Assembly: GCF_000173775.1 (NCBI RefSeq)
Contig: NZ_ACCD01000014.1
Location: 1-64,000, forward strand
Direction of reading: 5' to 3'
Length of the DNA stretch: 64,000 bases
Origin: Yersinia rohdei ATCC 43380
Lineage (GTDB): Bacteria > Pseudomonadota > Gammaproteobacteria > Enterobacterales > Enterobacteriaceae
The notes beneath the pieces were generated by a model. It did no database searches, had not been told where the DNA came from, and saw only the letters and a list, made by a program, of their open reading frames with translations. This document shows, piece by piece, positions 1-9,416 of this stretch (the first letter of the stretch is position 1; each line of letters starts with the position of its first letter). Both the position numbers and the translations under genes were made by a program.

Positions 1-78
1 CAACTTAATTCGTTAGTTTTCTCTGCTCTTCCCGGCCACTCTGTGAAGTTGCTCACAGCGCCGTGTCGATGGATGCGC

Positions 79-106
79 ATTATAGGGAGCTGCTTCAGAA
101 TGGCAA
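79..106 (-). promoter_or_regulatory. rRNA operon promoter P1 (leftward)
   Basis: Read on the minus strand there is TTGCCA (106-101), a 16-bp spacer and TATAAT (84-79). The spacer ends in CTCCC before TATAATGCGC, and a GACACGG stretch follows. This is the signature of enterobacterial rrn P1 promoters, including the 16-bp spacing and GC-rich discriminator that confer growth-rate and stringent control. An A/T-rich tract just upstream (about 110-130) could be the UP element. In E. coli gmhB is followed by rrnH, so a 16S gene is expected just left of the window. The first three bases read TTG on the minus strand and may be the cut -35 of promoter P2. Confidence 0.85.
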
Positions 107-155
107 GGGTTTATAGTAAAGTTTTTTTCAACTGCGTGTTATTTGAACGCAACGC

Positions 156-722
156 TTATTTATGATGCGTTTTTATCGCTTTTGGCAAGTCTGCCAGGCT
201 ATTTAGCACCCAATCAGCTGCTGCCTCGCCTTCCGCCGTAACCGGTTTGCCAGTGCGAACCAAGACTTTAGTACCGATATTTGCCGCAGCGGCTGCCTGC
301 ATATCTTCTATTTTGTCACCTACCATATAAGAAGCAGCCATATCGATGTTCAATTCACTTTGCGCTTGCAGTAACATGCCCGGCAATGGCTTACGGCATT
401 CACATGTTTCTCGGAACTCCGCCACACTGGCATCGGGATGATGCGGACAGAAATAGATGCCATCCAGATCAACACCGCGGTCAGCCATAGACCAATCCAT
501 CCATTCGGTTAGGCTTAAGAATTGCTCTTCGGTAAAGATACCGCGCGCAATACCCGATTGATTGGTTACCAGAACCAAAGCAAAACCCATTTCTTTCAAT
601 TCACGGCATGCATCAATAACACCGTCTATAAATTGAAAATTATCAATTTCGTGGACATAACCGTGGTCGGCATTAATTGTACCATCACGATCTAAAAATA
701 TTGCGGGGACGGGCTGAGTCAC
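156..722 (-). CDS. gmhB: D-glycero-beta-D-manno-heptose 1,7-bisphosphate 7-phosphatase
   Basis: GmhB removes the C7 phosphate from D,D-heptose 1,7-bisphosphate in the cytoplasm, a step toward ADP-heptose for the lipopolysaccharide inner core. The 188-aa product begins with the HAD-superfamily nucleophile motif DRDGT (residues 11-15; D11 nucleophile, D13 acid/base). It has the VTNQSG motif II, and the zinc-binding pattern CPHHP ... CECRKP typical of GmhB rather than of histidinol phosphatase. MVGDK is the last HAD motif. The start is GTG with AGGAG upstream. It is transcribed away from metNIQ and toward the rRNA operon, as in E. coli. Very secure. Confidence 0.96.
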   Translation of the reverse strand: MTQPVPAIFLDRDGTINADHGYVHEIDNFQFIDGVIDACRELKEMGFALVLVTNQSGIARGIFTEEQFLSLTEWMDWSMADRGVDLDGIYFCPHHPDASVAEFRETCECRKPLPGMLLQAQSELNIDMAASYMVGDKIEDMQAAAAANIGTKVLVRTGKPVTAEGEAAADWVLNSLADLPKAIKTHHK

Positions 723-806
723 TTATCTGCTCCTGAAGGCGGTTAATCCGGTTAGTATCGCATGTTTCATTGCCGATTGAGAATGGAAGAGAATCGGTGT
801 TGTTAG

Positions 807-835
807 TTGACTTAGCCGTCTAGACGCCTTAACAT
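807..835 (+). promoter_or_regulatory. metNIQ promoter with overlapping MetJ operator
   Basis: A -35 TTGACT (807-812) and a weak -10 TAACAT (830-835) are separated by 17 bp. The spacer holds two adjacent 8-bp met boxes, AGCCGTCT (814-821) and AGACGCCT (822-829), each one base away from the consensus AGACGTCT. MetJ dimers bound to S-adenosylmethionine occupy such tandem boxes cooperatively. A site inside the promoter spacer would block RNA polymerase, so the importer should be repressed when methionine is plentiful. The boxes are clear; the exact -10 is an inference. Confidence 0.75.
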
Positions 836-908
836 CCAATCTATACTTTGGTTCTACTGAAGTTTACTTTTTATCTAGCCACGGAAACGACGATAAAATA
901 AGAATAAT

Positions 909-1940
909 ATGATTAAACTTTCTCACATCAGCAAAGTGTTCCAACAGGGGTCGCGCACTATTACCGCGCTTTCAGACGTGACGCTACACGTTCCTGCTGG
1001 GCAAATCTATGGCGTTATCGGTGCCTCTGGTGCCGGTAAAAGCACATTGATACGGTGCGCCAATATGTTAGAGCGCCCGACTAGCGGACAAGTCCTGGTC
1101 GATGGGCAAGATCTTACTACCTTATCTGACAGCCAATTGACTCGTGCTCGTCGTCAAATAGGCATGATTTTTCAGCATTTCAATTTACTTTCTTCCCGTA
1201 CGGTGTATGGCAATATCGCGTTGCCTCTTGAACTGGACAATACCCCGCGCGCAGATATAAAGAAGAGAGTTACCGAACTGCTGGATTTAGTTGGTTTGTC
1301 CGATAAGCAAGATGCTTACCCAGCGAACCTTTCCGGTGGGCAGAAACAGCGTGTCGCTATTGCCCGTGCATTGGCCAGCAATCCTAAAGTGTTGTTGTGC
1401 GACGAAGCCACCAGCGCCTTAGACCCTGCAACTACCCGCTCAATTCTGGAACTGTTAAAAGATATTAATCGCCGTTTAGGCCTCACCATTTTGCTTATCA
1501 CTCATGAAATGGATGTGGTGAAACGTATCTGTGATCAGGTTGCGGTTATCAGTGAAGGCCAATTGATTGAAAAAGACAGTGTCAGCGAAGTGTTCTCTCA
1601 TCCGAAGACCCCGCTGGCTCAACAATTTATTCAATCAACTTTGCATCTGGACATTCCTGAAGATTATGCGCTGCGCATGACTCAAGAACCCAGTACAGAC
1701 CGTGTTCCACTGCTTAAATTGGAGTTCACCGGTAAGTCAGTAGATGCGCCGTTGATCTCACAAGCAGTTCGTCGCTTTAATATTGATATTGGTATTCTTA
1801 GCTCGCAGATGGATTATGCCGGCGGCGTTAAATTTGGTGTCATGTTGGCAGAGCTACATGGCGACAATCAGGATGGCCTCGCTGCCATTAAGTTCTTGCA
1901 AGATCATCATGTAAAAGTAGAGGTTCTGGGTTATGTCTGA
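909..1940 (+). CDS. metN: Methionine import ATP-binding protein MetN
   Basis: ATPase subunit of the MetNIQ ABC importer, which takes up D- and L-methionine. The 343-aa protein has Walker [10 protein letters not shown] (residues 38-46), the ABC signature LSGGQKQ (about 141), Walker [13 protein letters not shown] and the switch histidine in [10 protein letters not shown]. The last ~100 residues form the C-terminal NIL/ACT-like domain, which in the family binds methionine and inhibits transport when the cytoplasmic pool is high. It overlaps metI by 8 bp, indicating translational coupling. The MetJ operator upstream makes it a member of the methionine regulon. Confidence 0.97.
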   Translation: MIKLSHISKVFQQGSRTITALSDVTLHVPAGQIYGVIGASGAGKSTLIRCANMLERPTSGQVLVDGQDLTTLSDSQLTRARRQIGMIFQHFNLLSSRTVYGNIALPLELDNTPRADIKKRVTELLDLVGLSDKQDAYPANLSGGQKQRVAIARALASNPKVLLCDEATSALDPATTRSILELLKDINRRLGLTILLITHEMDVVKRICDQVAVISEGQLIEKDSVSEVFSHPKTPLAQQFIQSTLHLDIPEDYALRMTQEPSTDRVPLLKLEFTGKSVDAPLISQAVRRFNIDIGILSSQMDYAGGVKFGVMLAELHGDNQDGLAAIKFLQDHHVKVEVLGYV

Positions 1941-2586
1941 GGCAATGATGTGGTTAATGGCCCGAGGCGTGTGGGAAACTCTAATGATGACCTTTGTGTC
2001 TGGTTTCTTTGGCTTTGTTTTAGGGCTGCCTGTTGGGGTGCTGCTGTATGTCACTCGGCCAGGGCAGATTATTGCAAACAATAAGATTTACCGCACCTTG
2101 TCTGGGGTGGTGAATATTTTCCGCTCCATACCTTTTATTATCTTATTGGTATGGATGATTCCTTTCACTCGGATGATAGTCGGTACTTCTATTGGTTTAC
2201 AGGCAGCAATTGTGCCATTAACTGTGGGTGCGGCTCCCTTTATTGCCCGTATGGTGGAAAATGCTCTGCTAGAAATTCCATCTGGTTTAGTTGAAGCCGC
2301 ACGTGCGATGGGCGCTACGCCAATGCAAATCATCAAGAAAGTGTTGTTGCCCGAAGCCCTGCCAGGCTTGGTGAATGCAGCAACCATTACCTTAATTACC
2401 CTGGTAGGCTATTCCGCTATGGGGGGTGCAGTAGGTGCCGGTGGCCTAGGTCAAATCGGTTATCAGTATGGTTACATTGGTTATAACGCCACTGTAATGA
2501 ATACAGTCTTAGTATTATTAGTAATTCTGGTTTATCTGATTCAATTCAGTGGCGATCGGATAGTAAAAGCCGTTACCCATAAATAG
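1933..2586 (+). CDS. metI: Methionine ABC transporter permease MetI
   Basis: Inner-membrane channel subunit of MetNIQ, 217 aa with five predicted hydrophobic segments. The EAA loop that docks on MetN is visible as [20 protein letters not shown] in the last third. The length equals that of the E. coli protein. Its start codon lies inside the end of metN, and metQ follows after about 80 bp. Order and strand match the canonical metN-metI-metQ operon. Confidence 0.96.
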   Translation: MSEAMMWLMARGVWETLMMTFVSGFFGFVLGLPVGVLLYVTRPGQIIANNKIYRTLSGVVNIFRSIPFIILLVWMIPFTRMIVGTSIGLQAAIVPLTVGAAPFIARMVENALLEIPSGLVEAARAMGATPMQIIKKVLLPEALPGLVNAATITLITLVGYSAMGGAVGAGGLGQIGYQYGYIGYNATVMNTVLVLLVILVYLIQFSGDRIVKAVTHK

Positions 2587-2665
2587 TTGTTAGCCATAAT
2601 GGTATTTAACCCGCGACTGCCTCACACAGCGGCGCATCTTAATGAATGTCTATAGAGGAAGGGAT

Positions 2666-3481
2666 ATGTCTTTAAAATTCAAATCTATCGCGGCAGTCAG
2701 CGCACTGATTGGTACTCTGGCACTGGTGGGTTGTGGCCCAGCAGAGAAAGATCCAAACCACATTAAAGTGGGCGTAATTGTTGGTGCTGAGCAACAAGTT
2801 GCAGAAGTGGCTCAAAAAGTAGCAAAAGACAAATATGGTCTGGATGTTGAGTTGGTGACATTCAACGACTATGTATTGCCAAATGAAGCCCTGAGTAAAG
2901 GTGATATTGACCTGAATGCCTTCCAGCATAAACCTTATCTGGATCAGCAGATTAAAGATCGTGGCTACAAACTGGTTTCCGTTGGTAACTCATTCGTTTA
3001 CCCAATTGCCGGTTACTCTAAGAAAATAAAATCACTGGACGAACTGCAACCAGGTGCTCAAGTCGCACTGCCGAATGACCCGACTAACCTGGGCCGTTCC
3101 CTGTTGTTGCTACAAAGTGTCGGTCTGATTAAACTGAAAGATGGTGTTGGTCTGCTGCCAACCGTGCTGGATGTGGTTGAGAATCCTAAAAACCTGAAAC
3201 TGGTTGAACTGGAAGCCCCTCAGTTACCACGTTCTTTGGATGACCAAAAAATCGACCTGGCAATTATCAATACCACTTATGCTAGCCAAATTGGCCTGAC
3301 ACCGGCTAAAGATGGCCTGTTTGTGGAAGATAAAGACTCACCTTACGTCAACTTGATTGTTGCTCGTGAAGATAATAAAGATGCGGAAAACGTGAAAAAA
3401 TTCGTCCAGGCTTATCAGTCTGATGAAGTTTACGACGCGGCAAACAAAGCCTTCAACGGCGGCGCAGTTAAAGGTTGGTAA
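2666..3481 (+). CDS. metQ: D-methionine-binding lipoprotein MetQ
   Basis: Substrate-binding lipoprotein of the MetNIQ importer. I place the start at 2666 rather than the upstream in-frame ATG at 2642, because it follows GGAAGGG and yields a normal lipoprotein signal peptide. That peptide is a short charged N-terminus (MSLKFK), a hydrophobic core, and the lipobox LVGC, with the cysteine near residue 23. The mature part is a NlpA/MetQ-family periplasmic binding protein, 271 aa in all. The other start would add eight residues with no family counterpart. It is followed by a strong hairpin terminator. Confidence 0.95.
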   Translation: MSLKFKSIAAVSALIGTLALVGCGPAEKDPNHIKVGVIVGAEQQVAEVAQKVAKDKYGLDVELVTFNDYVLPNEALSKGDIDLNAFQHKPYLDQQIKDRGYKLVSVGNSFVYPIAGYSKKIKSLDELQPGAQVALPNDPTNLGRSLLLLQSVGLIKLKDGVGLLPTVLDVVENPKNLKLVELEAPQLPRSLDDQKIDLAIINTTYASQIGLTPAKDGLFVEDKDSPYVNLIVAREDNKDAENVKKFVQAYQSDEVYDAANKAFNGGAVKGW

Positions 3482-3544
3482 TGGTCAATTACCTATTTTG
3501 CTGAATACTCGCTTTACTAAATTCAGTGTTTGCTAAATATATTG

Positions 3545-3575
3545 CAAGACGAGCTACGGCTCGTCTTGTTATTTG
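3545..3575 (+). terminator. metQ intrinsic terminator
   Basis: Perfect 10-bp stem CAAGACGAGC / GCTCGTCTTG with a TACG loop (3545-3568), followed by a T-rich tail TTATTT. It lies 64 bp after the metQ stop and before rcsF, closing the metNIQ transcript. Confidence 0.8.
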
Positions 3576-3628
3576 CATAATAGATTGCTTCAATAGCGCC
3601 TCTTATATAAAAAGGCTGAGGAATTTCT

Positions 3629-4036
3629 ATGCGTGCGTTACCTCTGTGTCTGTTAGCCCTTTCGCTAACTGGATGCTCCATGCTTCAATCAAAGCCATCC
3701 ACCACAGAAACCCCGGTTAAGCAACCGCCTCCGGTGACTAAACCCAGCCCTACGGTTGCCCCTCGTCCGGCACCAGTGAAACTCTATAAAAGCGCTGAAG
3801 AGCTTGTTGGCAAGCCTTTCCGCGATTTAGGGGAAGTGTCCGGTGAGTCATGCCAATCTACAGTTCAGGACTCCCCACCCAGTCTGTCTACCGCCCGTAA
3901 AAGAATGCAAACTCGCGCATCTTATATGAAGGCCAATGCAGTCTTACTGCATCAATGTGAAATATTAAGTGGTGTTCCCGGCTGTTATCAACAAGCCGTG
4001 TGCCAAGGCTCTGCACTGAATGTTTCATCAAAATGA
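3629..4036 (+). CDS. rcsF: Rcs stress-response outer-membrane lipoprotein RcsF
   Basis: RcsF senses envelope damage and passes the signal through IgaA to the RcsCDB phosphorelay. The 135-aa protein starts with a signal peptide ending in the lipobox LTGC. A proline-rich, probably disordered linker (residues ~25-50) follows, then the folded domain beginning ELVGKPFRDLGEVSG. That domain keeps four cysteines, expected to form the two non-consecutive disulfides of the family. The stop codon overlaps the start of trmO in an ATGA junction, so the two are translationally coupled, as in E. coli. Confidence 0.95.
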   Translation: MRALPLCLLALSLTGCSMLQSKPSTTETPVKQPPPVTKPSPTVAPRPAPVKLYKSAEELVGKPFRDLGEVSGESCQSTVQDSPPSLSTARKRMQTRASYMKANAVLLHQCEILSGVPGCYQQAVCQGSALNVSSK

Positions 4037-4740
4037 GTGTATTTTCCTTTAATCAAATTGGCGTTATCCGTTCGCCCTATAAAGAAAAGTTTGCCGTGCC
4101 GCGGCAACCCGGTTTGATTGAAGATGGCGGTGGAGAACTACAACTCCTGGCACCCTATAACCAACCGGAAGCTGTGCGGGGTTTATCTGATTTCAGTCAT
4201 TTATGGGTGATGTTCGTTTTCCATCAAACCATGGATGGCGGCTGGCGTCCGACCGTGCGCCCTCCGCGTTTAGGGGGTAATGCGCGCATGGGAGTATTTG
4301 CTACTCGCTCCACATTTCGCCCAAATCCCATTGGGATGTCCCTGATTGAGCTGAAAGCAGTGCATTGTCAGGGGAAAGAGGTCATTCTGGAGCTGGGCAG
4401 TCTGGATCTGGTTGATGGCACGCCAGTGATTGATATTAAACCTTATCTGCCTTTCGCTGAAAGCCAACCACTGGCGCGAGCAGGTTTTGCTCAAACCGCG
4501 CCCGATGCAGACATGCAGGTTGATTTTTCCAGCACCGCAGAACAACAGTTAGCACAGTTGCAGCAACGTTATCCGAATTTACGGCGTTTTATCACTCAGG
4601 TTTTGGCGCAAGATCCACGGCCAGCCTATCGTAAAGAAGAGAGCGAAAGCCGCGAATATGCCGTGTTACTGCTGGAATTCAATGTGCGTTGGCGGGTTAT
4701 TGGGCACCAAACAGAAGTGTTAGCTATCGACCAGCGCTAA
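4033..4740 (+). CDS. trmO: tRNA (N6-threonylcarbamoyladenosine37-N6)-methyltransferase TrmO
   Basis: TrmO (formerly TsaA/YaeB) uses S-adenosylmethionine to methylate t6A37 to m6t6A in threonine tRNAs reading ACY codons. The 235-aa protein shows the family N-terminus FNQIGVIRSPYKEKF, the SHLWVMFVFH strand and the GVFATRSTFRPNPIGMS signature of the single-sheet TsaA beta-barrel, then LDLVDGTPVIDIKPYLP. The chosen ATG overlaps the rcsF stop. An earlier in-frame start at 4000 would lie inside rcsF and add residues absent from the family. Confidence 0.94.
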   Translation: MSVFSFNQIGVIRSPYKEKFAVPRQPGLIEDGGGELQLLAPYNQPEAVRGLSDFSHLWVMFVFHQTMDGGWRPTVRPPRLGGNARMGVFATRSTFRPNPIGMSLIELKAVHCQGKEVILELGSLDLVDGTPVIDIKPYLPFAESQPLARAGFAQTAPDADMQVDFSSTAEQQLAQLQQRYPNLRRFITQVLAQDPRPAYRKEESESREYAVLLLEFNVRWRVIGHQTEVLAIDQR

Positions 4741-4814
4741 ATTTCGCCCTGCTCTCTTTTGACAACCCGCACTCACTGGTAAACTAAACCACTTTTTATT
4801 TTTTTGGCTGTCTC

Positions 4815-4941
4815 TATACCCAATAGATTTCAAGATACAGGAAGGCGGCAAGCAAGAGCATCCCGATGATGCCTACATAAGTAATGGATTCGGGTAATTG
4901 AGCTGAGCCAACACACCAGCAACTTGAAAGATGACGGATAT
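4815..4941 (+). repeat. ERIC element, full length (127 bp)
   Basis: The interval runs from TATACCC to GACGGATAT and is exactly 127 bp, the length of the enterobacterial repetitive intergenic consensus. It carries the family landmarks in order: GGAAGGCGGCAAGC, the central inverted-repeat core CCTACATAAGTAATGGATTCGGG, and the closing CAACTTGAAAGATGACGG. It sits 29 bp before proS, so it will be part of the 5' leader if the proS promoter lies upstream. ERICs are non-autonomous, palindromic and abundant in Yersinia. Confidence 0.88.
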
Positions 4942-4970
4942 GCTTACAGTGCTAATGGAACCAAAACATC

Positions 4971-6689
4971 ATGCGTACTAGCCAATATTTGCTCTCCACT
5001 CTGAAGGAGACACCTGCTGATGCTGAAGTTATCAGTCACCAACTGATGCTCCGCGCCGGGATGATCCGTAAACTGGCCTCAGGTCTTTATACCTGGCTAC
5101 CGACCGGGGTTCGGGTATTGAAGAAAGTCGAAAACATCGTGCGCGAAGAAATGAATAACGCCGGTGCCATCGAAGTTTCAATGCCTGTCGTCCAACCAGC
5201 TGATTTATGGCAAGAAAGTGGTCGCTGGGAACAGTATGGCCCTGAGCTGTTACGTTTTGTGGATCGTGGCGAGCGCCCTTTTGTGCTTGGCCCAACCCAT
5301 GAAGAAGTCATTACTGACCTGATTCGCGGTGAGATCAACTCTTACAAACAGCTACCGCTGAATTTCTTCCAGATCCAAACTAAGTTCCGCGATGAAGTGC
5401 GCCCACGTTTTGGTGTGATGCGCGCCCGTGAGTTCCTGATGAAAGATGCTTATTCTTTCCATACCACTCAGGAATCATTGCAGGAAACTTACGACGCAAT
5501 GTATGCCGCTTACAGCAAAATTTTCGAACGTATGGATCTGAATTTCCGTGCGGTGCTGGCAGATACGGGTTCCATTGGTGGCAGTGCATCCCATGAATTC
5601 CAGGTACTGGCAGAAAGTGGCGAAGACGATATCGTGTTCTCAACTGATTCTGATTATGCTGCCAACATTGAGTTTGCTGAAGCATTGGCACCGACTGAAC
5701 CACGTGCCGTCGCTGGCGAAGAACTGCGTATCATTGATACTCCGAATGCAAAAACCATCGCTGAATTAGTCGAGCAGTTCAATTTGCCGATTGAAAAAAC
5801 AGTGAAAACCTTATTGGTTCATGCTCATGAAGAGAGCGGCCATAAGTTGGTAGCCCTGCTGGTGCGCGGTGATCACGAACTCAATGAAATTAAAGCAGAA
5901 AAATTGCCACAAGTTGCTAAGCCGCTGACGTTTGCCAGTGAAGAAGAAATTCGTGCGGTTATCGGCGCAGGCCCTGGTTCATTAGGCCCGGTAAATCTAC
6001 CACTGCCAGTGGTTGCTGATCGCAGTGTCGCGGTGATGAGTGATTTTGGTGCGGGTGCCAATATTGATGGCAAACATTACTTTGGCATTAATTGGGAGCG
6101 CGATTTGCCGCTGCCACAGATTGCTGACATACGTAATGTGGTCGAGGGCGATATCAGCCCAGATGGTAAAGGCACACTGCAAATCAAACGCGGTATTGAA
6201 GTCGGCCATATCTTCCAGCTAGGCACCAAGTATTCTGAAGCTATGAAAGCGACAGTTCAGGGTGAAGATGGTCGCAATCAAGTGATGACCATGGGCTGTT
6301 ACGGTATTGGGGTATCCCGTGTGGTGGCTGCGGCGATTGAGCAAAATTATGATGACCGTGGCATTATTTGGCCGGATGCAATTGCACCATTCCAAGTAGC
6401 AATATTGCCAATGAATATGCATAAATCTTTCCGGGTGAAAGAACTGGCGGAAGAATTGTATGCCACCCTGCGCTCTCATGGCATTGACGTTATTCTCGAC
6501 GACCGTAAAGAACGTCCGGGTGTCATGTTTGCGGATATGGAGTTGATTGGCGTGCCACATAATATCGTCATTGGCGATCGCAATCTCGACAGCGAAGAAG
6601 TGGAATACAAAAATCGCCGTGCGGGTGAGAAGCAAATGATTAAAACCAGTGAAATCATTGATTTCTTACTGGGCCAAATCAAACGCTAA
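4971..6689 (+). CDS. proS: Prolyl-tRNA synthetase (bacterial, with editing domain)
   Basis: Charges tRNA-Pro with proline. At 572 aa it is the bacterial-type class II enzyme. Motif 1 lies near residues 60-80, motif 2 in [21 protein letters not shown], and motif 3 in [13 protein letters not shown]. The ~180-residue insertion between motifs 2 and 3 is the INS (YbaK-like) domain that hydrolyses Ala-tRNA-Pro. The C-terminal anticodon-binding domain includes [22 protein letters not shown]. It stands alone, with an ERIC upstream and a shared terminator against nlpE downstream. Confidence 0.98.
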   Translation: MRTSQYLLSTLKETPADAEVISHQLMLRAGMIRKLASGLYTWLPTGVRVLKKVENIVREEMNNAGAIEVSMPVVQPADLWQESGRWEQYGPELLRFVDRGERPFVLGPTHEEVITDLIRGEINSYKQLPLNFFQIQTKFRDEVRPRFGVMRAREFLMKDAYSFHTTQESLQETYDAMYAAYSKIFERMDLNFRAVLADTGSIGGSASHEFQVLAESGEDDIVFSTDSDYAANIEFAEALAPTEPRAVAGEELRIIDTPNAKTIAELVEQFNLPIEKTVKTLLVHAHEESGHKLVALLVRGDHELNEIKAEKLPQVAKPLTFASEEEIRAVIGAGPGSLGPVNLPLPVVADRSVAVMSDFGAGANIDGKHYFGINWERDLPLPQIADIRNVVEGDISPDGKGTLQIKRGIEVGHIFQLGTKYSEAMKATVQGEDGRNQVMTMGCYGIGVSRVVAAAIEQNYDDRGIIWPDAIAPFQVAILPMNMHKSFRVKELAEELYATLRSHGIDVILDDRKERPGVMFADMELIGVPHNIVIGDRNLDSEEVEYKNRRAGEKQMIKTSEIIDFLLGQIKR

Positions 6690-6705
6690 TTAGCTAAAAA
6701 TATAA

Positions 6706-6742
6706 AGCCGCCAGAGTGTGAACAACAGCTGGCGGCTTTTTT
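6706..6742 (+). terminator. proS intrinsic terminator
   Basis: Stem AGCCGCCAG (6706-6714) pairs with CTGGCGGCT (6729-6737) around a 14-nt loop, followed by six T's. An A-rich stretch on the left side could let it also stop the convergent nlpE transcript. Confidence 0.85.
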
Positions 6743-6762
6743 ATTGCAGCAACGGAGAGATT

Positions 6763-7446
6763 CTACTGACTGTCGCAGCTCTTATTGGCATTAAACTGAA
6801 TATCACCAGCCGGAATCAGCGTCTTATCTGACTGCCCATCCTCCATTGATGGCCGAATATCAAAATGGCCATTGAGAGTCAGGAATACCGGCTCTTCTGC
6901 ATTTTTACGGGCGTTTAAATACCCTTTTTCCAAGGCAATATTATTTTCGACTGGGAAGGTTTTACCCGTCGCACAATCAGTAAATACGGCTGCATCAGCG
7001 AAGTATTTATACATGCCGCTTAATGGCATCGGCGTTTTCGGCAAAGGTTGTTCACTCGGCGTTAACTGATAATTTAAAGTCGATTTAATCGGTAGGCCTT
7101 GTTGATCCAGCATGACTAGATTTTTACCTACGGGCTGGAAATAACGTTTCTCACCCTGGCCATTGGTTAAAACTAATTTATCCGCAGTACGCGCCCACTT
7201 ACCATATTCAGCAAATGAGGTGTCGCCACCTTTACCGCCAAGATAAGTCTCTTTCAGGATAAATGTTCCGTCACTATCAAGAAACAGTGAGGTATCCAGA
7301 CCGCTGCAATCGGCGCAGGGCAATAACCCCTGATAGCTTTGCTGCATCGGTTGCAAAGGCTGCTCGACGGGTTGCTGCCTATTATTACAACCCAATAAGG
7401 ACAGCGCACCTACTGCCAACAATACCGTTATGGTTAATTTACTCAC
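6763..7446 (-). CDS. nlpE: Copper-homeostasis / surface-sensing lipoprotein NlpE (CutF)
   Basis: Outer-membrane lipoprotein that activates the CpxAR envelope stress response on surface contact, lipoprotein-sorting failure or redox stress. I choose the GTG at 7446, preceded by GGGAGAA. It gives a normal signal peptide ending in the lipobox LLGC and a 227-aa product; the longer frame adds 18 residues with no family match. The N-domain keeps the CADC pair, and the C-domain keeps two cysteines (TDCATGK and KSCDSQ) that in E. coli form the redox-sensing disulfide. Both domains are therefore present. Confidence 0.92.
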   Translation of the reverse strand: MSKLTITVLLAVGALSLLGCNNRQQPVEQPLQPMQQSYQGLLPCADCSGLDTSLFLDSDGTFILKETYLGGKGGDTSFAEYGKWARTADKLVLTNGQGEKRYFQPVGKNLVMLDQQGLPIKSTLNYQLTPSEQPLPKTPMPLSGMYKYFADAAVFTDCATGKTFPVENNIALEKGYLNARKNAEEPVFLTLNGHFDIRPSMEDGQSDKTLIPAGDIQFNANKSCDSQ

Positions 7447-7530
7447 AGTTATTCTCCCATACTGTGTCCGATATATAAGAAATGAAGCCGCATTAGTCAC
7501 AATGCATAAAGCTCAGACCCAATATGGGCA

Positions 7531-7947
7531 TCATTCCTGATGTATTTTACCGCGCAGCGCTTTGGTCGCCCCTTTGCGGACTTTACTTTCAACTCGCCTG
7601 ATTTTGGAGCCTTTGGTCGGCTTTGTTGCCCGACGCGCTTTCTCCACCACCATCGCTTGGCGAATTAAGGCCACCAGTCTCGCCAGTGCAGCCTCGCGAT
7701 TCATATCCTGACTGCGATACTCTTGCGCTTTGATAATGATGACCCCCTCAGCGGTCATCAAATGGCTATTTAACAATAATAGCCTTTCTTTATAATACTC
7801 TGGCAGGCTTGAGGCCTTAATGTCAAAGCGCAAATGGATGGCAGTGGAGGTTTTATTAACATGTTGGCCTCCGGCACCTTGAGATCGAATCGCCGTCAGT
7901 TCAATCTCGCTATCGGGTAGACTCACATTATTAGATATAATCAACAC
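7531..7947 (-). CDS. arfB: Alternative ribosome-rescue factor B / peptidyl-tRNA hydrolase ArfB
   Basis: ArfB (YaeJ) releases peptides from ribosomes stalled on non-stop mRNA. The 138-aa protein has the GGQ hydrolysis motif at residues 26-28 within [16 protein letters not shown]. Its basic, disordered C-tail ([16 protein letters not shown] and beyond) enters the empty mRNA channel. Start: the GTG at 7947 aligns its first residues ([11 protein letters not shown]) to the family N-terminus and lies 2 bp after the yaeQ stop. An upstream ATG at 7971 inside yaeQ would add eight unrelated residues. Confidence 0.93.
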   Translation of the reverse strand: MLIISNNVSLPDSEIELTAIRSQGAGGQHVNKTSTAIHLRFDIKASSLPEYYKERLLLLNSHLMTAEGVIIIKAQEYRSQDMNREAALARLVALIRQAMVVEKARRATKPTKGSKIRRVESKVRKGATKALRGKIHQE

Positions 7948-7949
7948 GC

Positions 7950-8498
7950 TTATTGCCCATCGCCTTGCCATTCATCAAAACTAATTTCAAGATTATTCTG
8001 AGTATCTGAGAGCCAGATTGTCCCTTCTTGCAAGGTTGCCTGTAATGACATATTCCGGTTAGACAGCGCTGCCAGCTTTGCCATCTGCTCATCATCAAGA
8101 AAGCGCACCCGAAGATTAGAGTGCCCAGACAACTTTTCTTGCACTTGTGGCCACCACACTTTGGCCGCCCGCTCACTGTAGGCGTATAACACCACTTGCT
8201 GTGATTGATTACAGGCTTTTCGCAGCCGTTTTTCCTCAGGCAATCCCAGTTCGACCCATAATTCGATGCCATTGTGATCATTGTGACGCCAAATTTCTGG
8301 CTCATCGTCAGCGCTCAATCCTTTGGTAAACAGCAAACGTTCATCAGCATGACAAATCCATGCTAATAACCGCAGCATCATGCGCTGGTCAGTTTCAGAT
8401 GGGTGTTGCGCGATGGTCAGGTTAACATCCTGAAAAAAATTGCGATCCATATCGGCGATGTTAACTGCGGCTTTATGGATGGTTGCTTTTAGTGCCAT
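7950..8498 (-). CDS. yaeQ: YaeQ family protein
   Basis: Conserved 182-aa protein starting [22 protein letters not shown]. The YaeQ family adopts a PD-(D/E)XK nuclease-like fold, and early reports tied it to RfaH-dependent phenotypes. I know of no established biochemical role. Its position directly before arfB, with a 2-bp gap, implies co-transcription. The length is normal. Confidence 0.93.
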   Translation of the reverse strand: MALKATIHKAAVNIADMDRNFFQDVNLTIAQHPSETDQRMMLRLLAWICHADERLLFTKGLSADDEPEIWRHNDHNGIELWVELGLPEEKRLRKACNQSQQVVLYAYSERAAKVWWPQVQEKLSGHSNLRVRFLDDEQMAKLAALSNRNMSLQATLQEGTIWLSDTQNNLEISFDEWQGDGQ

Positions 8499-8703
8499 GA
8501 GTAACCTCTTAATTATCTGGCTGACAGTGTACTTGATTAGGTCTGTCAGCAGCCAGACAACCCTGCATAAAGAGAGTTATTAGTGTCATCAATACTAAAA
8601 AGAAACCTTCGCTTCCACTCTAATATCTCCATGACTCCTGTGCTATAGTCCTTATAAGTTCAGAGTTTATCTTCGTAACTTAACAGTGTGGCGTTTCCGC
8701 TGA

Positions 8704-9187
<484 letters not shown>

Positions 9188-9201
9188 TTTCGCGTCTTAC
9201 T

Positions 9202-9227
9202 GACGGGCTGCTGTAAAGCGGCCCGTC
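9202..9227 (+). terminator. Hairpin after rof
   Basis: GACGGGCTGC pairs with GCGGCCCGTC around TGTAAA, with one G-T pair, 14 bp after the rof stop. It lacks a clear T-tract (CCCCCTTCG follows). It may stabilise or only partly terminate the transcript. Confidence 0.5.
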
Positions 9228-9235
9228 CCCCTTCG

Positions 9236-9350
9236 TTCTTGACGTTACAGCGGTGTTAGCTTCACTCACTCACCCGAATCACATACTCATGTATGCTCAT
9301 CGGGATTTGTTCCTTTGCTGCCTTGCTGTAACACCAATGACTTCGGGTAT
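9236..9350 (-). repeat. ERIC-like element, divergent
   Basis: On the minus strand the order of ERIC landmarks is kept: ATACCCGAAGTCATTGG, CAGCAAGGCAGCAAAG, the core GAGCATACATGAGTATGTGA, GGGTGAG, then the closing GCTAACACC ... CTGTAAC. It is shorter and more diverged than the copy at 4815. A second fragment of its closing end (TACTGCGGTGTTAGCGG on the plus strand, about 9369-9385) lies just to the right, suggesting a partial duplication. Confidence 0.65.
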
Positions 9351-9416
9351 CCCCTTCGCACTTAAAGCTACTGCGGTGTTAGCGGCACTACCCCATCTAA
9401 CTCACTGATTGCTATA

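Noticed and set aside
3526-3720. Small frame between metQ and rcsF
   Set aside because: It reads through the metQ terminator hairpin and into rcsF in another frame.
6219-6635. A 138-codon minus-strand frame inside proS
   Set aside because: Antisense shadow of the conserved proS C-terminal domain; no start signal and no recognisable domain.
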